From: Ipomoea triloba
Lineage: Eukaryota; Streptophyta; Magnoliopsida; Solanales; Convolvulaceae
Direction: 5' to 3'
Assembly (NCBI RefSeq): GCF_003576645.1
Contig: NC_044922.1
Location: 17,393,787 to 17,457,786 of the forward strand
DNA: 64,000 nucleotides
Positions within the stretch are counted from its first letter, which is position 1; each line of letters begins with the position of its first letter. Below are positions 33,608 to 44,408 of the stretch, one piece after another. A program made the translations under genes and the position numbers. Below the pieces are notes generated by a model that was not told the origin of the DNA, searched no databases, and was given only the letters and a program-made list of their open reading frames with translations.

Positions 33608-33612
33608 AAAAA

Positions 33613-34260
33613 TGAACTTTCGTTTGCGCCATCCTTGGAGTCCAAGTAATGTTTCTAGATTTCGAAGTCGCAAGAGCATTGGTTGTTGACGGTGGTGGGC
33701 CTTCTTGAAAGGCGGCGTGGACCCACTTTAGTTAGTCATACAGAGCTTCCAAGTTCCATAGAAAGAAAGTTCATTCTTGCAATTTTTCAATGAAGGAATA
33801 CTACAATCCAATGGAGTAGCTCAAATGGCAAGTGAACTTTCTTTATGGGAAAAAATTCTGAGAGAACTCGGGTTTTATCTGCACAAGTGACGATTTCCCT
33901 TGGGCCAGCTCCCGTGCCTCTCAGAGCTTGCATGAGTGGACCTAGACCCCGTGAATTTACCAAAAAAAATAGAGGAATACTACGCCAGTAGTTGTTTTTG
34001 CATTTTTCTCTGTCATTTTCTGCAAATTTAGTAATTTACGCCTATTTAATTTTAAAAGTATTTTAACATAAGAAAAACATGAATACACAATATTATTTAT
34101 AAATTTAAAATGAAACTCTACATACAATTAAATCATGTTTGCAGACACATGACTTGACTAATCAAAAGTGGAGAATGATTAATTTAGTATGAATTATGAA
34201 GACTTAAATTCAAAACGTATTATAGTGATTGATTTGACATTAAAGTTGAATGTCTTGAGA
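33613..34260. repeat. Array block R (copy in unit D), with a SINE inside
   Basis: ATGAACTTTCGTTTGCGCCA, GATTTCGAAGTCGC, GTTGTTGACGGTGGTGGGCC, and after the SINE TTTTTCTCTGTCATTTTCTG and CATGACTTGACTAATCAAAAGT. No conserved open frame. Confidence 0.65.
33805..33972 (+). mobile_element. tRNA-derived SINE, 168 bp, private to unit D
   Basis: Flanked by an 11-bp duplication AGGAATACTAC (33794-33804 and 33973-33983). The start has a box A-like TAGCTCAAATGGCAAG and box B is degenerate (GGGTTTTATCTGC). It ends in an A-rich tail (CCAAAAAAAATAG). Units E and F lack it at the same place. Confidence 0.75.
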
Positions 34261-34407
34261 AAATATTGACTGTGTCAAAGATTGCCCCACTTTCATTTTA
34301 ACATTACCAATTAAAAATGCAAAAAATAAAAATAAATATTGACTGTGTCAAAGATTGCCCCACTTTCATTTTAACATTACCAATTAAGAACGCAAAAAAT
34401 AAAAATA
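34261..34407. repeat. 73-bp tandem duplication
   Basis: AAATATTGACTGTGTCAAAG starts at 34261 and again at 34334; the two units are nearly identical. Units E and F have a single copy (39358 and 44109). Confidence 0.9.
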
Positions 34408-34504
34408 AAATTCCAATATTAATTGTTTCAAATTAAAGATAAATATTTATTTTCAGATAAAAAATATTGCACAAAAATAGTTGTTTTAGGGGGATGTTGA
34501 ATTT

Positions 34505-35137
34505 GCGCAAATTTGACTGTAGACGATTCATCAAAATGACGTTGTTTTGATTAATGAAAACAAACGGCTGAAACGGCCTCCGTTCCGCGCTATTAACTTT
34601 TAGTTTATATACCAGTTACTTTTCAACACATTACAATTGCATTTACCTTTCAACACAACTGCAGTTACCCTTCAACACATCTGTAGTTCTTTTTTTTTTT
34701 TATATATAATTACCGTTTCATTCGACATTATACACTCAAATATGTGAAATTGTTATTCAATTAACACAACTATAGTTTCTTTTATAATACACTGCAGTTT
34801 CCTTTCAACACAACTCCAATATCATTTCGATATAACTACAGTTTCATTGGACAATATACACTAAAAAATGTGAAACTGTTATTCAGTTTCATTTTATATA
34901 CATTGTAGTTTCCTTTTAACACAACTACAATTTTCATTTCGATATAACTACAGTTTTATTTGATAATATAAAAACAAATGTGAGGCAGTATCTTTTGAGA
35001 TGAACAGTAATATCCTTTACGGAACTTCGTTAGGACTTACCGCAACCGTTTCTCCTACTTAATGAAACGACGTCGTTTTGTGACCATGGTTCACAATGCA
35101 TTGTAGCCTGTGGACCATGGTCCACCGTATAACGACT
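34505..35137. mobile_element. Mutator-like MITE, CTGCAGTTGTGTTGAA family (member 3)
   Basis: Inserted in unit D within GTTGAACTT: left copy GTTGAATTT (34496-34504), right copy GCCGAACTT (35138-35146); unit E has the empty site CGTTGAACTTGTGACTTATT at about 40142. Contains AAATGACGTTGTTTTGAT, many TTTCAACACAACTGCAGTT units, AAACGACGTCGTTTTGTGACC and TGGACCATGGTCCACCGTAT. Confidence 0.75.
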
Positions 35138-35146
35138 GCCGAACTT

Positions 35147-35930
35147 GTGACTTCTTATCCTAAAATTTCACACCTGGGATGCTTAACCACTTATTCATTG
35201 ACATGGTTATGGGTTTATAAATTCCAACCACATTCACACTCTTTCTCTCCTTATCTCTCCGTTTTGTTAGCTCAAACTGTGAACTCATTCATTAATACAC
35301 ACAATTTTTTTTTATATATGTACACATCTATTAGACATCTCACATTCGCCTTTGTTATTTAGAAAAATAGGTACGGATTAATTGTGTGTTTACATAGAAA
35401 GAAATAAATTCAAGAAGAGAAAAAAGTGGATATACTGATATACGCGAATGGAGTGATAATCAAACTTTCATATCTTCATGGATGCAATTTGCATAATAAT
35501 AGACTAATTTTCCCTTTAGTTGATAGTTTTGGTGTAATTATGCAATTTGAATTCACCCACCCATTTAGACTTCGGATTTAAATTTGTTAACCCAAATTTT
35601 ACAATTTAGTTAAGCAAAACATGCAGATATCTTAAAGATCATATTCAGATGGCTCGGGTATTCTGTTATTTTCAGGTTCAAATAAATAATTCAAGAACTA
35701 ATAAATGTAGTTAAATACTAAGTGCAAGCTGCAAACTTTGTGCAATAAAGGATCGCAGTTCGATTTTTTCTTTCGGATTTGGATATCCACCCAGACTGCA
35801 TAGTGACTTTTGGGTCGGACTTTTTAGTCGGATTGGGCGGGTATTGCATAGCCTTAATGAGCATCACAATACTCTTTAATTTAGCTACATTTTTTACTAA
35901 AATAGTAATTTCTAACACAATACATCACTT
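35147..35930. other. Right part of unit D and spacer to unit E
   Basis: 35147-35370 (ACACCTGGGATGCTTAAC, ATTCATTAATACACACAA) matches 40145-40340 in unit E. 35400-35900 is unassigned. 35905-36060 is the shared 3' flank of copy E. Confidence 0.5.
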
Positions 35931-36120
35931 AATTCATCATATCATGTAATTTTACGTACAACAATACGGTTTAATTTATATCATTAAAATGAAAAAGAAA
36001 AATTACATGAAAAAAGGATTTATTCAATCTACTTGTATATGAAATTCGAAATTAAATGAGGTTGGCAACAAGTGAACAAACATAATATTGTTTGTTGAGA
36101 ACTGAGAAGGGATTGAAACA

Positions 36121-36688
36121 TTAATTCTGGACGTTGGCAGAGAAGGGATTGAACCCAGATTTGAGAATGAGTTGAAGTGGAGGAGTAAGAGGCTTTGGCA
36201 TATCATTCCATTCATACCAATTCCATCCCTCACACCTGTCTGGTTCAACGTTTTCTGGAATCTGATCAGGATCGCTCAGTTCTGCTCGGATCAACAGTAC
36301 TACGTAGTGGGATGGTTTAGCTTCGTTGTGAAACACATGGTTTATGACCTTCAGAGTCTCTATGTTCTTCAGCTCTAACCCTGCTTCTTCCATTACTTCT
36401 CTTGCTGCACACTCTTCAAAAACCTCCCCTGCAATTAAATGAACATATATACAAATAAATTCATGCATACTATACTTTTGGACAGTGATTACAGGTTTCC
36501 CTTGCTACCTAAAAAAGTAAACATTAAGATCGAATGAATATATTAAGGTACGTACCAAATTCTAGGTGACCGCTAGGAACAGAGAAACAAGAAGTGCCAG
36601 CGCCAGCGAGGCGCTTTCCGACCAACACCTTCTCGCCTTTCAGTATGAAAACCGCGACTGCTACTTGAGGAACCTTATCACTGCTCAT
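36121..36688 (-). CDS. NUDT1: NUDT1-like Nudix hydrolase copy E
   Basis: Exon 1 is 36688-36556 (too short to stand out as an open frame) and exon 2 is 36428-36121; the intron is 127 nt with a GTACGT donor. The product is 146 residues, starting MSSDKVPQVAVAVFILKGEK, with a full Nudix box (GEVFEECAAREVMEEAGLEL) and the tail SGFNPFSANVQN. It is nearly identical to copy D; differences include IETLKV for IQTLKV, NDMPKP for NDMPQP and LQLILKS for LEIILKS. Frame and splice sites are intact. High similarity implies a recent duplication or gene conversion with D. Reaction: hydrolysis of a nucleoside or prenyl diphosphate, substrate not predictable. Confidence 0.9.
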
Positions 36689-37000
36689 TTTCTAGGGTTT
36701 TAGCTAAACCAAGTGGATAATAATAATACTGCGTATGTATAAGGTTGTACTTGTGGTTGTGAATTTAAGCTAAGTGGGTTGGTATGTTTGTTGGGTGTTT
36801 TGGCTCCTTTTATAGTGCAGCAAGGGCCAAAGGCTGCTGGCTGCATGCATGTATAAGCATACCTTCTTGGAACTATATATGAATTCAATGAAACACAAAT
36901 TAAATTAACGTATATACAACATAAATACTACTGTTTGTATTTCTAGAACTTTTAAGGTAAGAATTATGTTATGATTACGAGAGCCTACGTGCATATGTAC
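36689..37000 (-). promoter_or_regulatory. Promoter and 5' leader of Nudix copy E
   Basis: TATAAAAG at 36814-36807, about 119 nt from the ATG. TGTATAAGCATACC at 36850-36863. Almost identical to copy D through about 36990. Confidence 0.6.
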
Positions 37001-37208
37001 TGCTTTCCGTTTAGTAATAAACTAATAATACCACATAGTTTACTAGTATTTGGGGTCTATGACCCAACATATCTTGGGGTTTATCTTTTTTACAAAATTT
37101 GCAAGACAAGAGTGAGTTGTTAGGTATTAAAATTAATTTTTGTAATGGATTTTTATATATAATGACTAATTCATCTTTATCTATTTTTATTATGTATTAA
37201 TAATGGTA

Positions 37209-37745
37209 GCAAAAACTCTTATGAGTGAGCCTTACTGAGCTTCATCCGTAAGACGGGTATTCCTCTTAAATATTACACTTTCTTTCTAAGGAGCTCTTCA
37301 ACTTCTAAATATTATATTTTAATTTAAAAATATTATAATTTTTATCTAAATTAAAATATCACATTGTTTATCATATGTATTACACCAACAATCCATTTAT
37401 CTATGATATGATTAGTATTACATTTTCTATACGAGCGGAGACTTGACTGAAATTATTTTTAATTTAATTTACCGTAATGTTAAATTTAGTACGTATTAGT
37501 AATAAAATTTATATATTTAGAAACGATATTAAAAGTACTATTAAACACAAATTTTTTTTTTTTAAATTATTTAAAAATATTAAAAAAATAATAAAAATAT
37601 AAAGAGTTGAATTGACCAATAAATTGTAAACTGGACAAGTAAAATGAGGCAAAAAGAGTGAGTATTCAATTAGTATTATATATTTTTTCATACTTAACTA
37701 TTGAATCGTTAAATATTACAGAGCACATTTTAATTTAAATTAAAA
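37209..37745. mobile_element. Mutator-like MITE shared by units D, E and F (copy in E, right end damaged)
   Basis: Left end TAATGGTAGCAAAAACTC and the inner TATTACA-rich sequence match D. The right end with GTGTGAGGCACCC is missing and joins directly to TTAAAATTGAACTTTCG, so a deletion followed the duplication. Confidence 0.6.
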
Positions 37746-38440
37746 TTGAACTTTCGTTTGCGCCATCCTTGGAGCCCAAGTAATGTTTATAGATTTCGAA
37801 GTCGCAAGAGCATTGGTTGTTGATGCAATCATTATGGTCCACACAGCTGTGTGGATCATACTATTAAATAATGCACATTCAATATAAAAATAATGTACAT
37901 TCAGTATAAAAATAATGTACATTATATTCAGGGGATGTACATTATTTGTGTACTGAATGTACATTATTTTTACAATGTAAAAATAATGTACATTCAGTAC
38001 AAAAATAATATACATTTAGTACATTAAAAATGTACATTTGATTATGGTCCACGCAATAATTTGCCTTGTTGATGGTGGTGGGCCTTCTTGAAAGGCGGCG
38101 TGGACCCACTTTAGTTGGTCATACAAAGCTTCCATTCCTTCCAAGTTCCAAACGAAAGTTGATTCTTGCAATTTTTCAATGAAGGAATAGTACCCTTTTT
38201 GCATTTTTCTCTGTCATTTTCTGCAAATTTAGTAATTTACGCCTATTTAGTTTTAAAAATAAATTTGAAAAGTATTTTAACATGAGAAAAACAAGAATAC
38301 ACAATATTATTTATAAATTAAAAAATAAATAAACAATCTCTACATACAAATCATGTTTGCAGACACATGAATTGACTAATCAAAAGTGATGTTAATAATT
38401 AATTTAGTATGCATTATGAAGACTTATTAAAGTTTTCAAA
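37746..38440. repeat. Array block R (copy in unit E), with a MITE inside
   Basis: GAACTTTCGTTTGCGCCATC, GATTTCGAAGTCGC, GTGGGCCTTCTTGAAAGG and ATTCTTGCAATTTTTCAATG. Interrupted at 37826-38065. Confidence 0.65.
37826..38065. mobile_element. Mutator-like MITE, 240 bp, private to unit E
   Basis: Flanked by a perfect 9-bp duplication TTGTTGATG (37817-37825 and 38066-38074); units D and F have the empty site TTGTTGACG. The ends carry ATTATGGTCCAC motifs and the right end ATAATTTGCC, as in the larger family. The interior is AATGTACATTCAGTA repeats. Confidence 0.85.
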
Positions 38441-38796
38441 AGAACTAAATTCAATAGGTATTATATATAGTGATTGATTTGACATTAAAGTTGAATGTGT
38501 GGAGAAAATACTAACTTGAGTTCTATTATAGGACTCCTAAATCTTATTTCCTAAATCAAGCCTTATGGCTTAGGCTAGTGACCTTCATTGCACTTTGGAG
38601 GGGCATTAGACTAAGGTCTACCTTATATTAAAAAAAATCTTATTTCCTAAATTTAACTTATGATGTGATAGACATTAATAAATTACTTTTTTTTTTTCAT
38701 GTGAGTCTCAATACAAGTGTGTCCACATCAAGATTTTATGTGTGCAGAGAATAAAAGTTGGTCTGGGAGAAAAATGAAAGTACATTTATACATATA
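38441..38796. other. Right part of unit E, no gene
   Basis: Continues the shared sequence (GTGATTGATTTGACATTAAAG) and then a stretch private to E before the next MITE. Confidence 0.45.
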
Positions 38797-39336
38797 GGGT
38801 CCGTTTGGAAAGCAGGAAAATGACTTCTGGAAAATGTTTTCTGGAATCATTTTCCGGAAAACAGTTTCATTTCCAGTGTTTGGATGTATTATGAAAAACT
38901 GTCTTTGTGTGTTTGGTTCATTTTATGGAAAATGGATAGAATAGTATAATTAAACATTGTAATTGTTTTATTTAAAATATAAAAAATTATAATAGTTATT
39001 AAAATAATGGTATTTAATAAAAAATAGAATTTATAAAAAATAAAAAAATAAAAAAAATGTAGCAAAGGTTTCCGGCGGTTTCTCCACCTCCTTGGTCCAT
39101 GGTCATGGGTGATATGGCTTGGTTTTGATCGAAAACATGCGAAACAGCTATTTTGGCGATTCCGTAAAAATGACTTACGGAAAAAAATTTCGTAAGTGAT
39201 TTTCCAGAAAAATGAACTGGTTTTCCATGGTCAACGGAAAACATTTTCCGTTGACCACATTTTTCGGACGCTGCCAAACACAGAAAACTCGAAAAACATT
39301 TTCCGGAAGTCATTTTACGGGTTACCAAACACACCC
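38797..39336. mobile_element. Harbinger-like MITE, 540 bp
   Basis: The ends GGGTCCGTTTGGAAAGC and inverted GGGTGTGTTTGGTAACC continue into matching AAAATGACTTCNGGAAAATG. Flanked by ATA on both sides (38794-38796, 39337-39339). The open frames at 39014-39393 are chance. Confidence 0.8.
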
Positions 39337-39487
39337 ATAGTACTCCGTAATTTCCTACTAACTATGTCAAAGATTGCCCCACTTTCATTTTAACTTTACA
39401 AATTAAGAATGCAAAAAAAAAAAAAAAATTAAAAACAAATCCAATATTAATTGTTTCAAATTAAAGATGAATATTTATTTCAGATAA

Positions 39488-40095
39488 AAAATAAGAAGGT
39501 CAAATATGTCATCCAACTACAAACTAAAATGCAATTAGGTCACTGAACTCAAAAAAACTACAATTAAATCCATGAACAACGCAAATTTTTGCAATTTAAC
39601 AAAAAATGACTTGTTTACCTTTTGATATGCTTATGTGTCGGTTATAGAATTTAAAAATAATTTTTACTTTTATTTTAATAAGTTTAAATAAAAAATTATT
39701 TTAAAATCTTTATAAAAAAAAAAACCAACTGGAGACGAAGGGATCCCCTTTTATCTCCTAGCCGGATGGAGACGAAGGGGACCCCTTCGTCTCTTGCTTG
39801 CCATGGAGACGAAGGGTTCTCCGTGGTCGACCAGAGACAAAAGGGTTCCCCTTCGTATTCGGCTATTTTTAAAAAAATAATTTTTTATTTAAAATTATTA
39901 AAAAATTTAAAAAATTATTTTTAAATTCGATAACCGACATGCATGTCAACATATCAACAAGTAATTAAACAAGTCATTTTTAGTGAAATTGCATGAATTG
40001 GCGTTGTTCAGATACCTAATTGTAATTTTTTTTTTTATTTTTAATTTAGTGACTTGATTACATTTTGGTGTCTAGTTGGATGACCTTTTTTACCC
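39488..40095. mobile_element. Foldback element with GACGAAGGGG repeats
   Basis: The left arm AAGGTCAAATATGTCATCCAAC ... AATGCAATTAGGTCACTGAA pairs with the right arm TTTAGTGACTTGATTACATT ... AGTTGGATGACCTTTTT. The centre 39729-39860 repeats GGAGACGAAGGGG four to five times in both orientations, including an exact palindrome with 12-bp arms at 39769-39793. Related to 8930-9230. Confidence 0.65.
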
Positions 40096-41040
40096 TTATT
40101 CCTTAAAAAAATTTGCACAAAAAAAATTGTTTTAGTGGGACGTTGAACTTGTGACTTATTGTCCTACAATTACACACCTGGGATGCTTAACGACTTGGTC
40201 CACTTAGTCATTAACATACTTAAGCATTTATTAGTTCTAAGTGCATTCACACCCTTTCTCTCTTTATTTCCCCTTTTTTTTTTTATTTCCTCATTTTGTA
40301 GGCTCAAATTGTATACTCATTCATTAATACACACAAATCTATCTATATCTACAAATGTAATAAGAGCCAATAAAGTTAGACATGAGAATTAAAACATATT
40401 TGTGACGTAATTGTTTGTTGAAATGATGATTGATTCAGATTATTTTGATTTTAATATTTTTTAATTAATTTTTATACTTACCCTCTATTATATTATTTTC
40501 TTCCTTTAAATACCACAACATTCTGTTAGTATAAATTTTAGTAACAGAATATTCCGTTAACTATTTTAACTTACTCATTGATTTCTAAAGAAAGATCTTA
40601 GGTTCGAACCCCATCGCAATTAGAGTCAGCATAATTGTTAAAATAGACTACAAATATGTTAGAGTGTATTAAAAAACGCAATATAAAATTTAACAAGAAC
40701 TTTGCTCAATTATATTATAATTTTGCATTATTGATAACGATTTAGGTGATTATGATATTCATATTTTTTGTTTGTATTTCTATAATGGTACAATTGTACA
40801 TTACTTTACAAATATTGTACTATTTTTTTATTAAACAAAATTGTACTTATTATATAATTGTCAAGGCAAATTCACATCTTCTTACATCATAATACGTTGT
40901 TCTCTATGCTACCACCAGCAACAAAGAGGCATTGTTGACTCTTTGTGCTTCAATAGGTTACGTTGAGAAAGTATAGATGAATAAATACTACAACGTAATA
41001 GAGCCAGTAGCACTAAAAAAACTAGGGGCGGCGGTCATAC
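40096..41040. other. End of unit E and spacer to unit F
   Basis: 40145-40340 matches unit D at 35147-35370. 40400-41040 has no recognised feature. Confidence 0.5.
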
Positions 41041-41191
41041 GGATATTAAGAATGTAAATTTATATCATTCAAATTAAAAAGAAAAATATTATGACAATAT
41101 GATTTATTCAATCTACTTGCATATGAAATGAGGTTGGCAACAAGTGAACAACCATTAATTATATTGTTTGCTGGGAACTAATAAGAAGGGA

Positions 41192-41771
41192 TTATTGAAA
41201 ACATTCATTGTGGACGTCGGCGGAGAAGGGATTGAAGCCAGAATTGAGAATGAGTTGAAGTGGAGGAGTAAGAGGCTTTGGCATATCATTCCATTCATAC
41301 CAATCCCAACCCTCACACCTGTCTGGTTCAACGTTTTCTGGAATCTGATCAGGATCGCTCAGTTCTGCTCGGATCAATAGCACAACATAATGTGATGGTT
41401 TAGCTTCGTTGTGAAACACATGGTTTATGACCTTCAGAGTCTGTATGTTCTTCAGCTCTAACCCTGCTTCTTCCATTACCTCTCTTGCAGCACACTCTTC
41501 AAAAACTTCTCCTGCACATAAATGAACATACAAATAAATACACGCATTGTAAGGTACCCTCGGACAATGATTACAGGTTTCCCTCGTTACCTAAAAAAAT
41601 ATTAAGATTGAATGAATATATTAAGGTACTATACATACCAAATTCAAGATGACCACTGGGGACGGAGAAACAAGAAGTGCCAGCACCGGCGAGGCGTTTT
41701 CCGACCAACACCTTCTCGCCTTTCAGTATGAAAACCGCCACTGCTACTTGAGGAACCTTATCACTGCTCAT
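41192..41771 (-). CDS. NUDT1: NUDT1-like Nudix hydrolase copy F (extended C-terminus)
   Basis: Exon 1 is 41771-41639 and exon 2 is 41511-41192; the intron is 127 nt. The product is 150 residues: MSSDKVPQVAVAVFILKGEK start, VPSGHLEFG, full Nudix box GEVFEECAAREVMEEAGLEL, CEGWDWYEWNDMPKP, ending in SGFNPFSADVHNECFQ. Compared with copies D and E the TAA after the Asn codon has become GAA, so translation runs four more codons (ECFQ) to the next TAA. The catalytic core is untouched. Start, splice sites and TATA box align with the other copies. This is the array member nearest the PEPC gene, which is 5.8 kb away on the other strand. Confidence 0.9.
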
Positions 41772-42110
41772 TTTCTAGGGTTTTAGCTAAACCAAGTGGA
41801 TAATAATAATAATACTGAATGTATAAAGTTGTACTTGTGGTTGTGAATTTAAGCTAAGTGGGTTGGTATGTTTGTTGGGTGTTTTGGCTCCTTTTATAGT
41901 GCAGCAAGGGCCAAAGGCTGCTGGCTGCATGCATGTATCGTATAAGGTATCAGCAGTAGCATACCTTCTTGGAACTATATATGAAGTCAATGGAAGACAA
42001 ATTAAAGTATGTACTATATACAACATAAGTGCTACTGTTTGTATTTCTACAACTTTTAAGGTAAGAATTACGTTATGATTACGAGAGCCTACGTGCATAC
42101 TGCTTTCGAT
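41772..42110 (-). promoter_or_regulatory. Promoter and 5' leader of Nudix copy F
   Basis: TATAAAAG at 41898-41891, 120 nt from the ATG. The semi-palindrome is altered by a 6-bp insertion (GGTATCAGCAGTAGCATACC, 41946-41965). Otherwise nearly the same as in D and E. Confidence 0.6.
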
Positions 42111-42245
42111 TTAGTAATACCACATAGTTTACAAGTATTTAGGGTCCATGAATTAATATATCCCGCAATTTATCTCTTTTATTATAAAATTTGCATAATA
42201 ACTAATAAGAGTGAGCTATTATGTATTAAAATGAATTTTTGTAGT

Positions 42246-42247
<2 letters not shown>

Positions 42248-42289
<42 letters not shown>
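42248..42289. repeat. (TA)n microsatellite
   Basis: TA run inserted in unit F where C, D and E read ...TTTATATATAATGACTAATT; a length expansion of a short ancestral run. Confidence 0.9.
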
Positions 42290-42292
<3 letters not shown>

Positions 42293-42336
42293 TAATAATT
42301 TATCTTTATCTATTTTTGTTATGTATTAATAATGAA

Positions 42337-42802
42337 GGCAAAAATTTACAGTCTCATGAATCCTGATTTATGAGACAGGTTGTGTCTCATAAGTATTGCA
42401 TTTTTGTTCATAAGTATCTTCTTCAACTCTTAAATATTACATTTTGATTTTTCTTTCAGAAAAAAAAATTTTTGATTTAAAAATATTATAATTTTATCAA
42501 AAGTATCACATATTCATCATAATTATTACACCAACAATCAATTTGTCCATTATTAATATTACACTTTTTCTCATAATCAACTCTCAAACTCTAAATATTA
42601 CATTTTGAATTAAACTATTAAATTTTTTTCAAAATTATCATAGTATTCCTCTAAGTATTATATTTTTTTTTCTTATAAGTAACAATTAGTCTATCCCTTA
42701 TTAGTATTGCATTTTTATTATATGTATTACATTCTCATTTAGATCTAATAAATCTTACGAATAAAAATTCGTGACACGATATCTCAGGAGTGTGAGACAC
42801 CC
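42337..42802. mobile_element. Mutator-like MITE shared by units D, E and F (best-preserved copy, in F)
   Basis: 466 bp. Flanks AATAATGAA (42328-42336) and AAAAATGAA (42803-42811), 8 of 9 bases alike. Ends hold GTCTCATGAATC and, inverted, GTCTCACACTCCTGAG. Rich in TATTACATTTT. Confidence 0.7.
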
Positions 42803-42878
42803 AAAAATGAACTTTCGTTTACGCCATCCTCGGAGTCCAAGTAATGTTTGAGATTTCGAAATCGCCTAAAGATTGGTT

Positions 42879-43324
42879 AGAGTTATTTCCACTTTTGATC
42901 CCACGAGTATGAGACCATTTTCACATTTGGTCCCCGACTATAAATTAAAATTATATTACAAATTTAAATTTACAAACACTAAATATTTTGTAAAAAAATA
43001 CAAATTATTTAATTAAAAGGGGTATTAGTAGTTAATTCTAGGATTAGGGAATCAGCCAACCAAATCTGAAAATTTTAATAATCGAGAACTATATGTGGCA
43101 AAGATTTAAAAGTTGTGAGACCAAATCTGAAAATTTTAATAGTTGGGGGTCAAATGTGACAATGATTTAAAAGTCGTAGGATCATATCTAAAAAAATTTA
43201 ATATTTAAAGACCAAATATGACAATGGTTTAAAAATAGTAAGATCAAATCTAAAAATTTTAATAATTGAGGCCAAATATAGGAATAATTTGATATTCATG
43301 GAGTCAAAAGTGGAAATAGTTTAT
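42879..43324. mobile_element. MITE, 446 bp, private to unit F
   Basis: Flanked by ATTGGTT (42872-42878 and 43325-43331); other units read GATTGGTTGTTGACGG uninterrupted. Terminal repeats AGAGTTATTTCCACTTTTGA and inverted ATAAACTATTTCCACTTTTG. Same family as 63197-63613. Confidence 0.8.
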
Positions 43325-43428
43325 ATTGGTTGTTGACGGTGGTGGGCCTTCTTGAAAGGCGGCGTGGACCCACTTTAGATGGTCATACAGAGCTTCCAAA
43401 GAAGGTAAGTTGATTCTTGCAATTTTTC

Positions 43429-43603
43429 TTTTAACGAGGTTTTCTCCTCGCCCCGTGACCTTAGCCGGTAAAGGACCACGAGGAGGTAAACCAGCTTAGG
43501 TTACCCATAGCTGACCGGCTCAAACCCAGGGGTTTGAGGAACGAACCTCCAACCTCTCAGCAATAGGTAAAACAGTCTTACCACTTGGGTTGTCCTTACG
43601 GAC
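43429..43603 (-). mobile_element. tRNA-derived SINE, 175 bp, private to unit F
   Basis: Flanked by a perfect 17-bp duplication GATTCTTGCAATTTTTC (43412-43428 and 43604-43620). On the minus strand box A-like AACCCAAGTGGTAAGAC is near its 5' end and box B GGAGGTTCGTTCC is at 43550-43538. Units D and E have single, uninterrupted target sites. Confidence 0.9.
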
Positions 43604-43652
43604 GATTCTTGCAATTTTTCAATGAAGGAATAGTAGCCAACTATTCTTTTGC

Positions 43653-43830
43653 GGGTCACACAAGAGTGTGACCGTATCGTGAATCTTTATCTATAAGACG
43701 GGTCGAATCAAAATAAAATATAATTTTTTTTCATAATTTAGTATTGCATTTGCTAGTATAAGTATTACATTTCATCTTAACCTAACTCGTTTATAAAGAT
43801 TCGTGAGACAGTCTCACACAAGTTTTTGCT
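43653..43830. mobile_element. MITE, 178 bp, GTCTCAC family, private to unit F
   Basis: Flanked by TTCTTTTGC (43644-43652 and 43831-43839), a perfect 9-bp duplication that suggests a Mutator-like element. Inverted ends CACACAAGAGTGTGACCGT and CTCACACAAG, with CGTGAATCTTTATCTATAAG near the left end paired to CTTTATAAAGATTCGTGAG-type sequence at the right. Confidence 0.8.
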
Positions 43831-44280
43831 TTCTTTTGCATGTTTTCTGTCATTTTATAAAAAACTATGGCTATTTAAAAATAATATTTAAAAGTATTTT
43901 AACATGAGACAAAAATTTAATACACAATATTTTTTTTAAAATATCTACACACAAATCATGTTGGCAGACACATGATGACTTGACTAATCAAAGGTGAGAA
44001 TAATTAATTTAGAATGGATTAAGAAGACTTATTAAAGTTCTCAAAAGAATTAAATTCAAAAGGTATTATAGTGATTGATTTGACATTGAAGTTGACTGTG
44101 TGGAGAAAATATTGACTATGTCAAAGACTGCTCCACTTTCGTTTTAACATTACAAATTAAGAATGAAAAAGTAAAAATAAAATTCCAATATTAATTGTTT
44201 CAAATTAAAGATGAAAATTTATTTTCCGATCAAAAGTAGTGTACAAAAAAGTTGTTTGATAGATTGCCTTAATTTTTGTT

Positions 44281-44408
44281 TGAGTACTACTGACACTGTT
44301 ACAATGTACACTGTTACTATGTCAATGGCTTGAACCCACTCCCATCATCCATGTGGAAGTGTTAACCGGGACACCAGATGCCACTAGACCACAAGGTCTT
44401 TGGCAAAG
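44281..44408 (-). mobile_element. tRNA-derived SINE, Au-like
   Basis: On the minus strand box A GTGGTCTAGTGGCATC is at 44392-44377 and box B GGGTTCAAGCC at 44337-44327. Flanks ATTGCCTTAATTTTTGTT and ATTGTCTTAATTTGGTT look like a diverged target duplication. Not a tRNA gene: there is no acceptor stem or anticodon arm. Confidence 0.75.

Larger units (their letters stand above)
42803..44260. repeat. Array block R and right part of unit F, with three nested insertions
   Basis: Shared sequence with units D and E is broken by a 446-bp MITE, a 175-bp SINE and a 178-bp MITE, each with its own target duplication (separate entries). Shared pieces are at 42803-42878, 43325-43428, 43604-43652 and 43840-44260. 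Confidence 0.7.

Noticed and set aside
44281..44408. Possible tRNA gene (box A and box B present)
   Set aside because: No acceptor stem, no anticodon arm, and flanks look like a target duplication; better explained as a tRNA-derived SINE.
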